From contig CM035352.1 of assembly GCA_020137815.1 (NCBI GenBank), positions 5,294,159-5,358,158 of the forward strand: a stretch of 64,000 nt of DNA. Reading direction: 5' to 3'. The translations under genes and the position numbers were made by a program. The notes beneath the pieces were generated by a model, which worked only from the letters and a program-made list of their open reading frames with translations, was not told the DNA's origin and searched no databases. This DNA comes from Hormiphora californensis (lineage: Eukaryota > Ctenophora > Tentaculata > Cydippida > Pleurobrachiidae). Positions 1 to 12,600 of the stretch are shown here, in pieces (positions within the stretch are counted from its first letter, which is position 1; every line of letters starts with the position of its first letter).

Positions 1-842
1 ACAGACCTCAGCACAGATTTCTTGTCACTTTCCGAAATCTCGGATTTGACAATTTTTGATCCAAAAACTGAGAAACTGAGATTTTAAATTTATTGTTGAG
101 TGCAAAATCGACGAAGTATAAAATGGAACGCGCGAACTTTTGCAATTCTGCGATGCTTTTGTCAAAAAGCCGCGCGATCCGAGTTTAAAATCTTTAAACT
201 GGTCAAAACTGATTTTGTTTTTTTATCGTGTGTTTTTCGTTTTGTGTTCCAATTTCCGTGTTTCTTCCTCGCTTAAGTTCCCGTTTTACTCTCTCGACCA
301 TAATCAAAGCAAATAAAACCCTTCATATCAATCGAATGGAGGATCCACCACCAGGTTCTTAACTTTTGACCGTCCTGGGTCTTTCGGTAAGCGGTCGACG
401 GTCACTTCATTTACTATCGGCTGCCCACTTCTCACAACAGTGACCTTATACGTTAGATACGTTCACGATCCTGCTTGACTGGACCAATTCCCTGACATTC
501 CACCTGGGTTATCCGAAACAACAAATCTATCATAGACTGGCTTTTAGAGGTTCGAGAGTTGAGCGAAATGGGAATGATGTAGACTGACCACCGCCCACTG
601 ACAAACATAAGCTATCAAAGTAAACAACCTAATGGAGACTGCTGCCCCTTGACACTGCATACGCCAGAATAGATAATAAACTTGAATTTTGTTACTCGTG
701 CCTTGGTACAAATTTGCTAACAGTAAAGTTGTTTGAAATTTGAATGTAGATTTATGTTATTAATTTACTCAGTAACTGCGGTTTTCCACACAATACATAA
801 TACAAAGCCTGATATCAGTCCGTAACCAGTTTTCCATGCAGG
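1..842. other. Left edge, no gene recognised
   Basis: No convincing exon is visible on either strand. The stretch is AT-rich single-copy-looking sequence with no long open frame. It should hold the promoter and 5' UTR of the SDF2-like gene that begins at 843. A short ATG frame near 336 followed by a possible donor could be a fragment of something else, but it has no other support. Confidence 0.4.
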
Positions 843-1847
843 ATGATCTTGGTATTCCTGTCCCTCATTTTGGAGCTTGTCTCCGGTACCGAGTTAGTGA
901 CCTGCACTAGCATGATCAAACTCCAGAACCTTCAGCGGGGTGTTCGCCTCCACTCTCACGGGGTGAAATATGGCAGTGGCAGTGGACAGCAGTCTGTTAC
1001 TGGTGAGTCGGTGTGTGTACTGTGTGTGTTATTCTTTGTTACACTTACAACACTTCCCCCTTCACGCTTTTGATTTAGCTTGTTTCAGCTGGAAAATCAC
1101 CAATGATTTATACTCTCAATCGACATTTAATGTTATTTGTCAGCTAAGAGAGTGTGTAAGAGACCTGTAGAGGTTCCGTTTTCCTAGCAAATATGAGGGC
1201 AATATTGACAGTCAAGTTATTTTAATCAGAATTATTAAAAAAATAATCCCATTCTATTTATCGGTCCATCGTACACCCCCTTCCCTTACCCAGGTGTGCC
1301 CGATGGAGATGATGTCAACAGTTATTGGACCATTCTATCAGGGTCCACTAAACCTGCCTGTGCCCGGGGTGACGAGATCAAATGTGGTGGAGTTATCAGA
1401 CTTCAACACGCCCAAACTGGGAAGAATCTTCACAGCCACCTCTTTACTGCACCCATTACCAACCACATGCAAGAGGTAATGGACTAGTGGAGCCCCTTTT
1501 GAAGGGGGAAACTCTTTTTATATTATTACCTCACATACATAAAGAGCAAGTTTTCAAGAAAGAATCTCTGTATATTTAACTCAACCCCCCCCCCCCTATA
1601 TTTAACTCAACCCCCCCCCCCCCCCCAGGTATCCGCATTTGGGGAGGAGGGAAAGGGAGATGCTGGTGACGACTGGCAGGTAGTGTGCTCTACAGACGTC
1701 TGGTTGCAGTCCTCCCCCGTCCGACTCAAGCACCTTGCTACCTCCAAATACCTGAGTGTTAGTGGGGCAACATTTGGTCACCCCATCCCTGGGCAATACG
1801 AAATAACAGGTAGAGTCTACATTATATACACTTCCTGCTCTCACTAA

Positions 1848-1920
<73 letters not shown>

Positions 1921-2193
1921 TGCTTTTTCGCAGTGGTGGACTATAATACCTGTCGTTGTACGTGTAACTTTGTTCTCTCACCTTCAGTAAACTTCTTCCG
2001 GATTCCGCGAACCGGTCGTTTTAAATTACCTACCTCAATTTACCTAGATATCTTCCCATAACCACACCTTTTTACTAACCCATCCCCCTCCTCAGCCCAT
2101 ACCTCCTTGTCTGATGGATCTCTCTGGAGGCCTACTGAATCTATAATGTTTGTCAGTGGATCTGATGATAACTCTCTACACGACGAGTTGTAA
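843..2193 (+). CDS. SDF2: SDF2/SDF2L1-like MIR-domain protein of the ER lumen
   Basis: Four exons, 843-1002, 1294-1475, 1629-1809 and 2096-2193, join in frame to 206 residues, close to the 211-221 of human SDF2 and SDF2L1. Residues 1 to about 15 are a hydrophobic signal peptide. MIR-repeat signatures follow: KLQN...GVRLHSHGVKYGSGSGQQSVTG is the start of the first repeat, CGGVIRLQHAQTGKNLHSH the second, SSPVRLKHLATSKYLSVSG the third. The protein ends HDEL-stop, the ER-retrieval signal, as SDF2L1 does. Family members sit in the ER lumen with the Hsp40 ERdj3 and the Hsp70 BiP, prevent aggregation and assist O-mannosylation quality control. All junctions are GT-AG and keep phase. SDF2 and SDF2L1 are vertebrate duplicates, so in this animal one gene probably stands for both. 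The 3' end carries a 36-base duplication of the HDEL-stop segment. Confidence 0.93.
1578..1628. repeat. Two-copy duplication of a 3' splice site (SDF2-like intron 2)
   Basis: A unit of TATATTTAACTCAA plus a C-run occurs twice back to back directly upstream of the acceptor of exon 3. Each copy holds a branch-point-like TTAACTCA and a polypyrimidine run; only the second ends in AG. Confidence 0.75.
1851..1917. repeat. (CT)n microsatellite
   Basis: About 33 CT dinucleotides in intron 3 of the SDF2-like gene. Confidence 0.95.
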
Positions 2194-2258
2194 CATGTAA
2201 CATAGTGGGTGTGACATGACGAGTTGTAACATGTAACATAGTGTGGGTGTGACATGCA
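2179..2258. repeat. Tandem duplication spanning the HDEL-stop codons
   Basis: The segment GACGAGTTGTAACATGTAAC with its flank is repeated 36 bases downstream, in the same frame. The second copy again reads His-Asp-Glu-Leu-stop (2215-2229). The first stop codon and an in-frame TAG lie between the two, so the second copy is not normally translated. Confidence 0.8.
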
Positions 2259-2718
2259 TGTTGTGACACAGAGTGTTATATATCAGAACTCTTATCATGA
2301 GCTGTTGAGTGGGTCTACTATTGTAATTTATATAATATTGTTTGTGCGTTGTTCAGCTACTGTTGAGATTTACCTATTTGAGTTTCAGGGTTATAACTGT
2401 AGTTTTATTATCCTATATCATACCATGGCCTGAATCCTAAAGTGCGTTAGAAAAAGTGTGGGTAGAGTGAACAATTGATTGAGAGGGGTTGTGAAGTGAG
2501 AGGTGTGCGGCAATTGCAGTGTAACACACCCTTGTGTTGATCAAGTTATCACTACCTGGATCAGGTTTCCATCCGCTACCCCCCTCCAGTCCCCACACTT
2601 TCTCAAGTGAGTGGAGGTGTGAGGTGCTATTGTTCCCACATTCTTCTCCTACTGGAATGCTATCTCCACAGAATTCTAACATTTTCACATTTTAAGCGCA
2701 CTATGACATGAAGAGAGG

Positions 2719-5700
2719 ATGAGGGATAGATCGGCTTTCTTCAGAGCGGTAAGTGCGCAACACCATATATGGGCATCACGTGACACGTATATAGCTGTTA
2801 TTGTATTTGGGGGGTGTTAGGTACCGAGCAGTACATTAATTGACATTGCCCACTGCTGTCCCACTTTTCAGGTCTTATTGGTATAACACTAGGTCAGCCG
2901 TTCCGACCTGCACTTCCCTTTCTACCTTGCTGGTCTATCTCAATCTTCTTCTCTTGCCCATCTGTTACATGTTGCTGGTCAAAACTCCCTCCATCTCTCT
3001 TTTTTGCTGAATAGTAGAGTCGATAACTACATCGACCTCTCCCAATTGTTCCAGTTTTTGTCACATCTGTTTGGAGCCTCGACACGACCTCTAAACAGGT
3101 GTTAGTTTTTCACAAACTGTTTTCATCTTGGTGTAATCAGCAGTTGAAATGTTGTTGATCATAACAAAAACCTAACTATTTTTTTTCAACTTGGGGTAAA
3201 ACCATGGGTGTCAAAAGTTAGCTCTAGGTCCCCTGAGTAACCATCCGGAGACTCTAAGAGATATTTCAAGCCGTTCTCCCGTAATCATTAATCCCGGTGG
3301 AGAAAAAAATACAATGCGGACGTACGTGAGCGCTGGCAGGCTGTTTACATGTTATTGTATGTCTCTCACTCTCTCTGGAAAAACCGCACGTGCGGTTGCG
3401 CCGCGCGAGATAACTCTTTCTCAAGGGGGAGAAAAGAGAGAGACGCACATTAACGTTATACATTAAAGTTGAGGTTGTAGGCAATTGCACGTACGTCCAT
3501 ACTCAAATATGTGCTCTACCGGGATTAATGATTACAGGAGAACGGCTTGAAATATCTCTTAGAGTCTCCGGATGGTTACTCAGGGGACCTAGAGCTAACT
3601 TTTGACACCCATGGTTTTACCCCAAGTTGAAAAAAAATAGTTAGGTTTTTGTTATGATCAACAACATTTCAACTGCTGATTACACCAAGATGAAAACAGT
3701 TTGTGAAAAAGTAGCACCTGCTTAGAGGTCGTGTCGAGGCTCCAAACAGATGTAACAAAAACTGGAACAATTGGGAGGGGTCGATGTAGTTATCGACTCT
3801 ACTAGAATCTTTCATCATCTCTTTCTTTTAGTTGACATTATATATCCCTCTTTATCCCTTTCTCTTTGCTGACATTATCATCCACTATCTCCCCTCCCCT
3901 TCTTTGTTCTCGCGGTTAGTGACCCCTTCGCTCCCAGGAGCGACAAACCAATGGTGAAATATCCTCACTCACCTATGCCAACCTCGCCTCTGTAAGTTCC
4001 CTTTCCCTTTGATTCGCTGAAAACTTTAAACAGATTCCCACGCAATTCAATAATATATCTGGTACGCGATTTAACCAGACCTGCAATTTATAATGGGCTA
4101 TACAGTCGGACCCCGATTTAACGGCACCCTCGGGGGAAAGAGTTTTGTCCGTTAAATCGGGGTGTCCGTTAAATCGGGGTAGAGCATATTTGGCCTATAA
4201 AACCCTATTTTTGTCCAAAATGCTATACTAAAACACCTCTAAGTGTTAAATGCAATGTCCATGAATTGATTACATGATCATTTCTGATTAGAAAAAAAAT
4301 TCAAAATTTTCAAAAAAAGTTATAAAAATTTCAACCACGTCTGAATCGTTTATCGAATCAGTGCATCTTATCGCATCTCCTGTCGCTAATTAGACGGTTC
4401 GAAACGAACCGATACGTGATACCATGCCGAATCGGGGCACTTTAAGCGGGGTGAGGAAGAATTTGAATTTAAAATATCTTTTTCTCTGAAAATTCATGGG
4501 GAGCACCGATCAAAGCATTACCAATCATTCTGTAAAATTTTGCAAAAAAAGTTTATGAAAATTTTTCAAAGGTATATCAACCACGTCCGAATCGTGTTTC
4601 GAATCAGTGCATCTTATCGCACGTCCTGTCGCTAATGAGACGGTTCGAAACGATCTGATACGTGATCCCCATGGAGCCAGTTTAACAAGTGTCAAAATTG
4701 CGATTCGATGGGTCTCATGGGGATCACATATCTGTTCGAACCGTCTAATTACCGGCAAGACATGCAATAAGATGCACCGATTCGAAACACGATTCGGACG
4801 TGGTTGATATACCTTTGAAAAATTTTCAAAAATTTTCAAAAAAATTCCAAAAAAAATTTTTGGGGGAAATTTATCCTGCCGTTAAATCGGGGTGCCGCTA
4901 AATCGGGGGCCGTTAAATCGGGGTCCGACTGTATTACTTTCTAATGATCTAATAATTAAGAACTCTTCCGATTTTGTGATACCTCCTTTAAAACGTTTTC
5001 TCTTTCGTTGTAACATATATCCCCTTTCCAATTCCCCGTTCCCCTCATTTTAAATCTTTCTTCCCGAGTTTCCTATCCATGGCATTCTGCCGTGTTACCC
5101 CACCACTCCCCGGCCCCATACCTCCAGAATGCACCCTTGCCCCCTCCACCACTCCCCGGCCCCGTACCTCCAGAATACACCTTTCCCCCCCCCTGGCAAT
5201 GCCCCCTCCTCCTGATCTCACACTGCCTCTCTTCCAGCGAGTTGAGGAACATGATAGCACGGAGGGGAGGGGTGCCCGACCACATGATGTTGAACAAGCC
5301 GCGGGGGAAGGAAACATGGCAGAAATGAAATCTTTCCTGAAGGAGGCTCAGCAAGTCAGAGAGAAGATCGTTATGATTGAGAGTTTAGTGACACAAATCA
5401 AGGCCTGCCACCAGACAATAACGGGGGAGGCAGCTCGAAATGAGGGTGAGTGTTTGGAAGTGAGGGGGTGAAATGTAGTAGCCATTAGATGCGAGTTATA
5501 GGGGGTTAGAGGGAGAAAAGTGGAGACAGTTTATATGAGGACAATGTGTAATAGGTTTTACAGCCCTTACACTGCAGCAGGGTTATATAACTTGTTCCCC
5601 CAAACAACAATGACATGCAATGTAGGATTTTATTATGGCTATAAGTTGTACCTGAAAACTTATAACACGAGACCGAAGGTCGAGTGTTATAAGTGCAACA

Positions 5701-8569
5701 ATAATGATCCGAGACCACAGGTCGCGGCAGATTCTTGTACTTTAGTGCACGAGCCTGCGAGTGCCACTAAGTGTAACTACCTCACGAGCCTGCGAGTGAT
5801 GTAGTTTTACTTTTTGACCGAGCCTGCGAGGTCTAAAAGTGTAAGAATCTGGGACATTATTGTTGACGTCAGGTACAACGAAAATAGGCATAATAAAATT
5901 GCATTGTAAAATTTTTAAAACAAGAGTGAGAGACACTTTAGGGCGTAACAATAGAGCGAATTCATGATATGGTAGCAGGCAGAGATATCAGTATAAGATA
6001 AGATAACGCCTGAGATAGGTAAAGAGAGTGAGAGATTAGTGAGAGTGAGAGAGATAAAGAATGTGTGGGACGTGGGTCCGGGAGTTCGTAACTGTTATCT
6101 TGATCTCGGTGCTGCAACGGCTTGACAGTGTGAGAGAAGAAAGAGAGAGAGAGGGAGGGAGTTCGTAAATGCTTATGTTTCTAACGGTTTTTAAGTGTGA
6201 CAGAAACAGTGGAGTAAGGGGTTCTAAGTGGAGCAGTGTTATAAGTTTTCATGTATCACTGCTAGCAGTTATACATGAAAACTTATAACACTGCCAGCAG
6301 TTATACATGAAAACTTATAACACTGCGCAGTGTTATAAGTTGTACAAGCAGTGCTACCTAAAGAATTATATTATATCTCAAAATTTTACAATGCTAATAA
6401 TAAAGTGGTATGAGATGTATGCCCGTATATGGTCATTGCACATTGATCACAACTCCCTATTTTTAGAGGTTCACGAGAAACTAAGTCAGACTATGGATGA
6501 GATCAAGCTGAATTTTGATAACGCTAAAAAGAGGATCAACGCCATGGAGAAAATGTCCAAAGTAAGTGACATCAGAATTCTAGGGGCTGCTTACCAGCGC
6601 TCAGTAGGCCAATATCAAAACACACTTTTCCTGCACTTCGTATCAAATATTGCTTACTCCAGGGCCTTATCGGAAGATCAGAAAGATAAAAAGAAGAGGC
6701 CAGCAGACACGAGAATAATGCAGACACAGTGTTCAGCGGTGGAACAGTGGTTTTTTGAGACGTGGATAGATTATAATGCGTGCCAGAGTGATTATAGGGA
6801 GACTTGCAAGGACCATCTTACTCGGCAAATCAATATCAGTAAGTTGGCGTGAGGGGAGAGTGGGATTTGATGAGGTCATTCAATTCCATATTTCTCTGTG
6901 TGCTAGTGCTAACAATCCATCTCTCCCATTTGCAGCGGAAAAAGACATTTCTCAGGAACAGATCAACGAGATGGTAGAAAATGGAAACTTTTCTGTGTTT
7001 TCTTACAATGTAAGTACCTTTCAATGCAATGGTGTACTGTGAGATACTCTATCTCTCCCTCCCTTTCTCCCTTGCGTTTAACCCATTGACCACCTTGTTG
7101 CCAGTTCTCTGGGCGTCGTGTTCACCACTGATTTTGTTCCAGGCGCAATTCCAGCAGAAAGACATCCAGGAACTAGAAAATCGACACCAAGATATCACGA
7201 AACTTGCTGAAAGTTTAAAGGTACGACTTTATTATATAAGGAGGGAGTGTTCTATCTCTCGGCTTTCCATCTCTCTCTCCCCCTCTCCTTCTATAGCACT
7301 CTCTCCTCCTCCCTATCTTTGTTTTCTTGTCTTTCGGCGCCATCTCCGCGACACCTGCTTCCATCGCAGCTTAAATATTTCTTTTATACATTCACCCTGC
7401 GAACGAACAAAGAGTTTCCTTCCGCAATATAATGGGGAGCTAGAGATACGGAAAATATCCTGAAAATATTCTTCAATCATGGCTTGTTCTCTTTTCCATT
7501 TCTACATCCCTCTCTAGTCTCTAACCCCCCTCTCCTAGTCTCTAACCCCCACTCTAGTCTCTAACCCCTCTCTCTCTCTCTCTAGTCTCTAACCCCCTCT
7601 CTCTAGTCTCTACCCCATCTCTCTCTCTCTCTAGTCTCTACCCCCTCTCTCTCTCTCTCTAGTCTCTACCCCCTCTCTCTAGTCTCTAAACCCCCTCTAC
7701 CTGATCTCTAACCCCCCCTCTCTCTCTCTAGTCTCTAACCCCCCTCTCCCTAGTCTCTAACCCCCCTCTCTCTCTAGTCTCTAAACCCCCCTCTCTCTAG
7801 TCTCTCCCCCCCTCTCTCTCTAGTTTCTAAACCCCCTCTCTCTAGTCTCTAAACCCCCTCTCTCTCTAGTCTCTAAACCCCCCTCTCTCTAGTCTCTAAA
7901 CCCCTCTCTCTCTAGTCTCTAACCCCTCTCTCTCTAGTCTCTAACCCCCCTCTCTCTAGTCTCTAACCCCCCCCACTCTCTCTAGTCTCTAACCCCTCTC
8001 TCTCTAGTCTCTAACCCCTCTCTCTCTAGTCTCTAACCCCCCCTCTCTCTAGTCTCTAACCCCCCACTCTCTCTAGTCTCTACCCCCTCTCTCTCTCTAG
8101 TCTCTAACCCCTCTCCCTGATCTCTAACCCCACCCCCCACTCTTGCAGCAACTACACGAGATGTTCAAGGACCTAGCCTTGATGGTGGAGCAGCAGGGTG
8201 CCATGCTCAACAACATCGAGAAGAATATCAACGATGCTTGGGAGTATGTAAATGAAGCCGAGAGGATAACTAGTGAAGCTAAGGACTACACAAACCAAGT
8301 CAGAAAGGTATATGTTCCAAAAGTGCCATCTACAATCAACAGCACTCTTCCCCACGCCCCTGAACAAAACAACATCACTCCCTCTGATATCTCCAGGCTG
8401 TAGACTGTTATATCCGGTCATTTCTAACTAATTTCTAACACATTTCTAATACATTTCTAACACATTTCCCTCCTTTCAGAAAAAGGCAATCTGCATAGGA
8501 GTGATAGCATTGATTCTTGTTGTGATAGCGATTGTTATTATTATTGTTATTAAAATTCAGAATGGCTAG
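2719..8569 (+). CDS. STX: Plasma-membrane-type syntaxin (Qa-SNARE)
   Basis: Nine exons: 2719-2748, 3938-3991, 5238-5445, 6467-6561, 6682-6838, 6936-7009, 7143-7220, 8149-8307, 8480-8569. They join in phase to 314 residues. The start MRDR matches the MKDR/MRDR start of syntaxin-1 to -4. An Habc-like region (residues about 75-200) holds YNACQSDYRETCKDHLTRQ, the signature YNxxQxDYRExCK. The SNARE motif (about 215-280) contains IQELENRHQDITKLAESLK and DLALMVEQQGAMLNNIE, with the zero-layer glutamine. A C-terminal anchor, KKAICIGVIALILVVIAIVI and on, ends in a short KIQNG tail. Syntaxins pair with SNAP-25- and VAMP-type SNAREs to fuse vesicles with the plasma membrane, chaperoned by Munc18. The acceptor of exon 5 is placed at 6682 because the stronger-looking AG at 6662 breaks the frame. 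The segment between the N-terminus and Habc is longer than in human syntaxin-1 (288 residues). Which syntaxin subtype it is cannot be settled by eye. Confidence 0.92.
3010..3806. repeat. Foldback element with about 290-bp inverted arms
   Basis: Left arm 3010-3298 and right arm 3518-3806 are near-perfect reverse complements around a unique spacer of about 220 bases. The element sits inside syntaxin intron 1. No transposase frame is visible, so it is a non-autonomous foldback or MITE-like element. Confidence 0.85.
4103..4931. mobile_element. MITE, CAGTCGGACCCCGATTTA family (long form)
   Basis: Termini read CAGTCGGACCCCGATTTAAC and its inverted complement, flanked by TA on both sides (4101-4102, 4932-4933), the target duplication of Tc1/mariner/pogo transposases. 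The inside has several nested inverted repeats (4330-4430, 4560-4830) and no transposase. It lies in syntaxin intron 2. A short relative is at 18860-19031. Confidence 0.85.
5608..5912. mobile_element. MITE with about 40-bp imperfect terminal inverted repeats
   Basis: The left end (ATTTTATTATGGCTAT...GTTGTACCTGA) pairs with the right end (TCAGGTACAAC...ATAATAAAAT). The inside carries three copies of a GAGCCTGCGAG module and short GACC/GGTC palindromes. It lies in syntaxin intron 3. Confidence 0.65.
6230..6345. repeat. Direct and inverted copies of AGTGTTATAAGTTTTCATGTA
   Basis: About four copies in both orientations, able to form hairpins, just upstream of syntaxin exon 4. Related sequence (CTGAAAACTTATAACAC) is inside the MITE at 5608-5912, so this may be a fragment of the same family. 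Confidence 0.7.
7496..8140. repeat. Minisatellite made of 3' splice-site-like units
   Basis: About 30 degenerate units of TCTCTAACCCC followed by a CT-run and TAG fill the syntaxin intron up to the real acceptor at 8148. Each unit has a CTAAC branch-point-like core, a pyrimidine tract and an AG, as does the true acceptor (CTAACCCC...CTCTTGCAG). Confidence 0.9.
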
Positions 8570-9676
8570 TGGGACATTTAAGTTCTATATGTGATCACTG
8601 ACGCACCTTTAATTAGTAGCTACTTATTGTGTCCCATATGTATGTACTCTCCCTCTGTGTTACTATTGATTTTGATTAGGGAGAGAGAGAGACTAGAGAG
8701 AGAGAGCGTTATTTAACGATATTTCATTTCACTGTGTATGTCTTTAGCATACACTTCGCTCAGGGGTTATGTGTGTATTATGATTGTGTGTGATTGACTT
8801 GTAATTGGGGGTGCTCTGTATAATAGTGCTGGACACTTTGAACAAGGATCTACTGAGCCACACTTTTTGGGGGCTGTCGCTGCATTTTTGATTATTGAGA
8901 GTAAAACTATTTTTGTACCGAGAGGCTTCAACAAGAGATACCAGCCTACAACAACAACTACATTTTGTTCCAATCGTTGTTATAAATTAATGATATTCTC
9001 ATTACAACATTTTCCCTGTTTATTTGAGCTGTCCAAGATTAAGAGTTTCATGTTTGACTGGTTGGAACGCGCCCACCTCCCATCATTGTGCAGAGTGCAC
9101 CAGTATGCGCGCGGAATCAGCCTTCTAGCCAGTTGGTTGTGTGCTGAGAGATCGGGCAGCCGTCCTTGCACTACGTGTGATATCTCGTTCTGGTTTTATA
9201 CTGGCTTACCCTGCACAGTGATGGGGGCTCGTTGGTGTCACAATTGAAACACGGTGTCTAATTAAGGTGAAACAAAAATGCTGTTAATTGTGTATTTAAA
9301 ATGTTCAACGTGTCTCTCTTTCTCAAGGACACACATGTATACGTATTTTAGTTTCAGTACATGAGGTACCAGCCCCAAGTATTGCCATAAAATTTTAGTG
9401 GTCGCTCAGTCGTTAACTCATAAAATTCTCGAACCCTCTCACTCTCCCTTTTAAGTCTTTACAATTTAAGCCACCAGTCACACTGTTTCAAGTTCATGTG
9501 GTGTAACAAAACTAAAAACTCTGTCCTGATCTTATTGAGACATGAAGTCCAGGTCAGGCTGATAAAGTTACACCAGGACGTGTAGTCTGAATACAAGAAA
9601 AGTTTAAAAAATTCCGCGTTTAGTAACCAACCAGTTGCATCTTTGGAGGAGTTGATTTCTGATCTCTCTCCATTGT
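8570..9676. other. Convergent intergenic region
   Basis: 3' UTRs and spacer between the syntaxin (+) and the G-alpha gene (-). Open frames here (for example 8867-9247) have no coding character and are not called. No clear AATAAA was seen for either gene. Confidence 0.6.
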
Positions 9677-12600
9677 TCAAAGGAGCGATGTTCGCTCTAG
9701 GTTTTCCATGATTATATGGTCTAGCACCACATTAAGGACAACCTGCACCATATTAGTATCTGTGGCTGTTGTGAAATGAGGGTAAACCATCTTGTTTCGG
9801 TTTTGGTTTCTCTCTGTAAATTGTCCTTGTATGAACTTGCCCGCTGATTCGACATCATGATCTGGTCCTGAGTGAGAGAGAGGGAGGTTAGGGGAATGGA
9901 ATTTGAACACAATACGGCATTCAGGGAAATATAAAATATGTGGATGACTTTTCTTGAGAGAATGAGATTCAAAGTTCGACATCATGTCGCGACATGTCGG
10001 TGCTGCAGGTGTGTGTGAGAGACACTGAGGGAGCGCGCGCTTGTTCAGTCCCACTTGCAACCACGCTGTATGACACGCGCAATCTCAACACAGTGCTGAC
10101 AATTCAACTTTACATAAACGTGAAACTGCGCGCGGTCCAATAAAGGCAATCAAACGAACAAGGGTCCTCACGAGCTTGCTATCAGTATTTTGGGGCGAAG
10201 TGTTGTTTGTGCGACTATTTTATTGATTGATTGATCTCTCATGTAAAGTGGTGGGAGATCGATTAATGAGCACCACGACACACTATCTCTCTCGCTATGT
10301 GTATAACAGTGCAGTACCTGAAAACCTTAGTATACTAAAACTAGCTTGATTAGATTACCCTGTATTATGCCAATTTCCCACCCTACATATTTATTTTCAA
10401 CGGCCCTTGGTAACTGGATTCGTTGCTAGGGGGCGAGGGTGAACCCTTATTGGGATGGATAACCCTCTCACCTGTGTAATCTCTCATGTATATTCTGAGG
10501 TGTCGCTTTGTATACATTATCTTCTCACGAAATAAGTCCACTTTGTTAAGAAATAGGATCTGAGAGGAAAATAGTATTGAAAGAACAAGTAAATAGAAAG
10601 TGCCCAGGTATCCCTCGTTGTATTGAATATTTTGAAGAGGTGGAAGTGTTATTCACCAATAGTTGGTACCAGCCAGATAACCAAATGGCCAGGAGTGGCT
10701 CACATTTCTAGGAAAATGTCTAGGAGCTAGAGAAGGAGAAGCCATCAAATTTAGGCCTTCATAGTACTAATTCCATACTCTGACATCAATTATACCATAA
10801 AAGGATTATCAATATAAATTTCAATATACCCGATCAAGATATGAAATTAGAGGAAATTGAAAGTTTTGCAGTTTGATAGAAACATGAAGATACGACAAAT
10901 TTGCTGCCTGTGATATAAGCCCATAAGACTAATCGTTCTATGATTGAATGAGGTTGTGTCTATAATTGCTTACCATTGAAGTGGCCACGAAGAATTTGTT
11001 GTTGCAAATAGCCTGGAACAGTAACAAGGACTCATCCAATCGATTCTGGGGAAAGGTGGAGGTATCATGGTGATGGGGGGATTATAACATGGGTGCCCTA
11101 ATCAGACCCTGACGGGCAGCCCTAACCCGTCTTGACAGGCGAAATCGATTGTCGGTTTACGGTTATGGTTTCTCATAAACTGCTATTCAGAATATAAACG
11201 AAGATAGCAGTTTATATATCCGATGCTAAATTAACTCTCTTTTCCTTCGATAACAGATAAAATAACCATTCGATTTTGTTCTACAGTATTAAAGTGGGAG
11301 AAATAGAATTGGACACGATTGTTGTAGTTAGTAGAGTAATAGCTCTCCGAGCATTTTTATTTGTCCTTTTCCCGCTCTCAAAACACGCATTTATCGCTGG
11401 GGTGTTTTTGATAGGACGGGTCAACTTCTCTCTCTCCATTAGATGTTAGAACATGTTAGAAACTGAGTATTTGGTTATGAAACAGGAAGTGAAACATACC
11501 GTTGTGCAATCCTCAAAGAGAGTCATATCATAGCCGCTCAGTGCTGCCACGAATAGCACAGCTTTAACGTCATCGAAACACTGAAATTATAATGATTTTT
11601 AAATAATTCACATCACGTAACACTGCTTTGATGATTTTGAACACATTGTGATAATCATATGAGAATGAGTTAGTCCTGTGTTACACACGGGCTCTATAGT
11701 GTGTGTGAGTGATTACTATAGGTACCAAACTCTACCGTCTGAGTTTGGATTTGTAGTTTCTAAAAAATGAAGCTTGCAATGGCTCACCTCCTTGCATTGG
11801 TATTAGCTCTAACCCACACAGGACTAACTCATTCTCATATGATTAACACAATCTGAGCTACAGTAGCTCACACTGAATTTTATTTTTCTCTCTCTCTCTC
11901 TCTCTGTGAGGGTTCGGCAGAGTAACAAAGCTCAGTTAGATGTTCCTTTTTAGGCTACCTATATTGATTCCCTTGCATAAAGCAAGGTGATAGGGCTAAG
12001 TTTATCCAGCTTGTGCAGCATGCAAGGTGGCTTGAACACAAGAAAAAAATTAAGGTTGATCAAAGGAATTGTGTAATGAAGAGTTCATGAATTGTTCGGA
12101 GCATGGAGACTCAAATGAAGAGATGGAAAAAACAGCTATCCATATTCTATAGCCGACCATGTTTGGGCTTTTAATCCATAGCCATAGACCTACCTGAATC
12201 CATTTTCTCCGTTCCGACCTCTGCCCGCCAACATCGTAGATTCTAGGGAGGGAGAGAATGGCAATTTAAACATCTGTGTTTGATTTGAAATTAATATGTA
12301 TACCCCTCTGTTATCTGTGCGACTTCGTAACCAACATCTGTGTAGGATCATTAAGTGCATGTACGATTCTTTTTTGCGAAAAGGGTGTTAGTTAGACTCT
12401 AACTACACCCTTTTCGCAAAAGGGTCCGTGCGTCACGATTCAGCTCCATTCTCACCATCTCAACACCGACTTCAATGTGTTAGAGACCCCCCACCTATGT
12501 GACGCATGAAATTATGCTGATAAATTGAATAAAATCATTAGAGAGGGGAACGAACGTTAGACGGTATGATAACAGATAAGAAACGCCAAGCTAACCGAAG

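Noticed and set aside
6562-6681. AG at 6662, with the better pyrimidine tract, as acceptor of syntaxin exon 5
   Set aside because: It puts the next exon out of phase. The AG at 6681 restores the frame and gives an alignment closer to other syntaxins.
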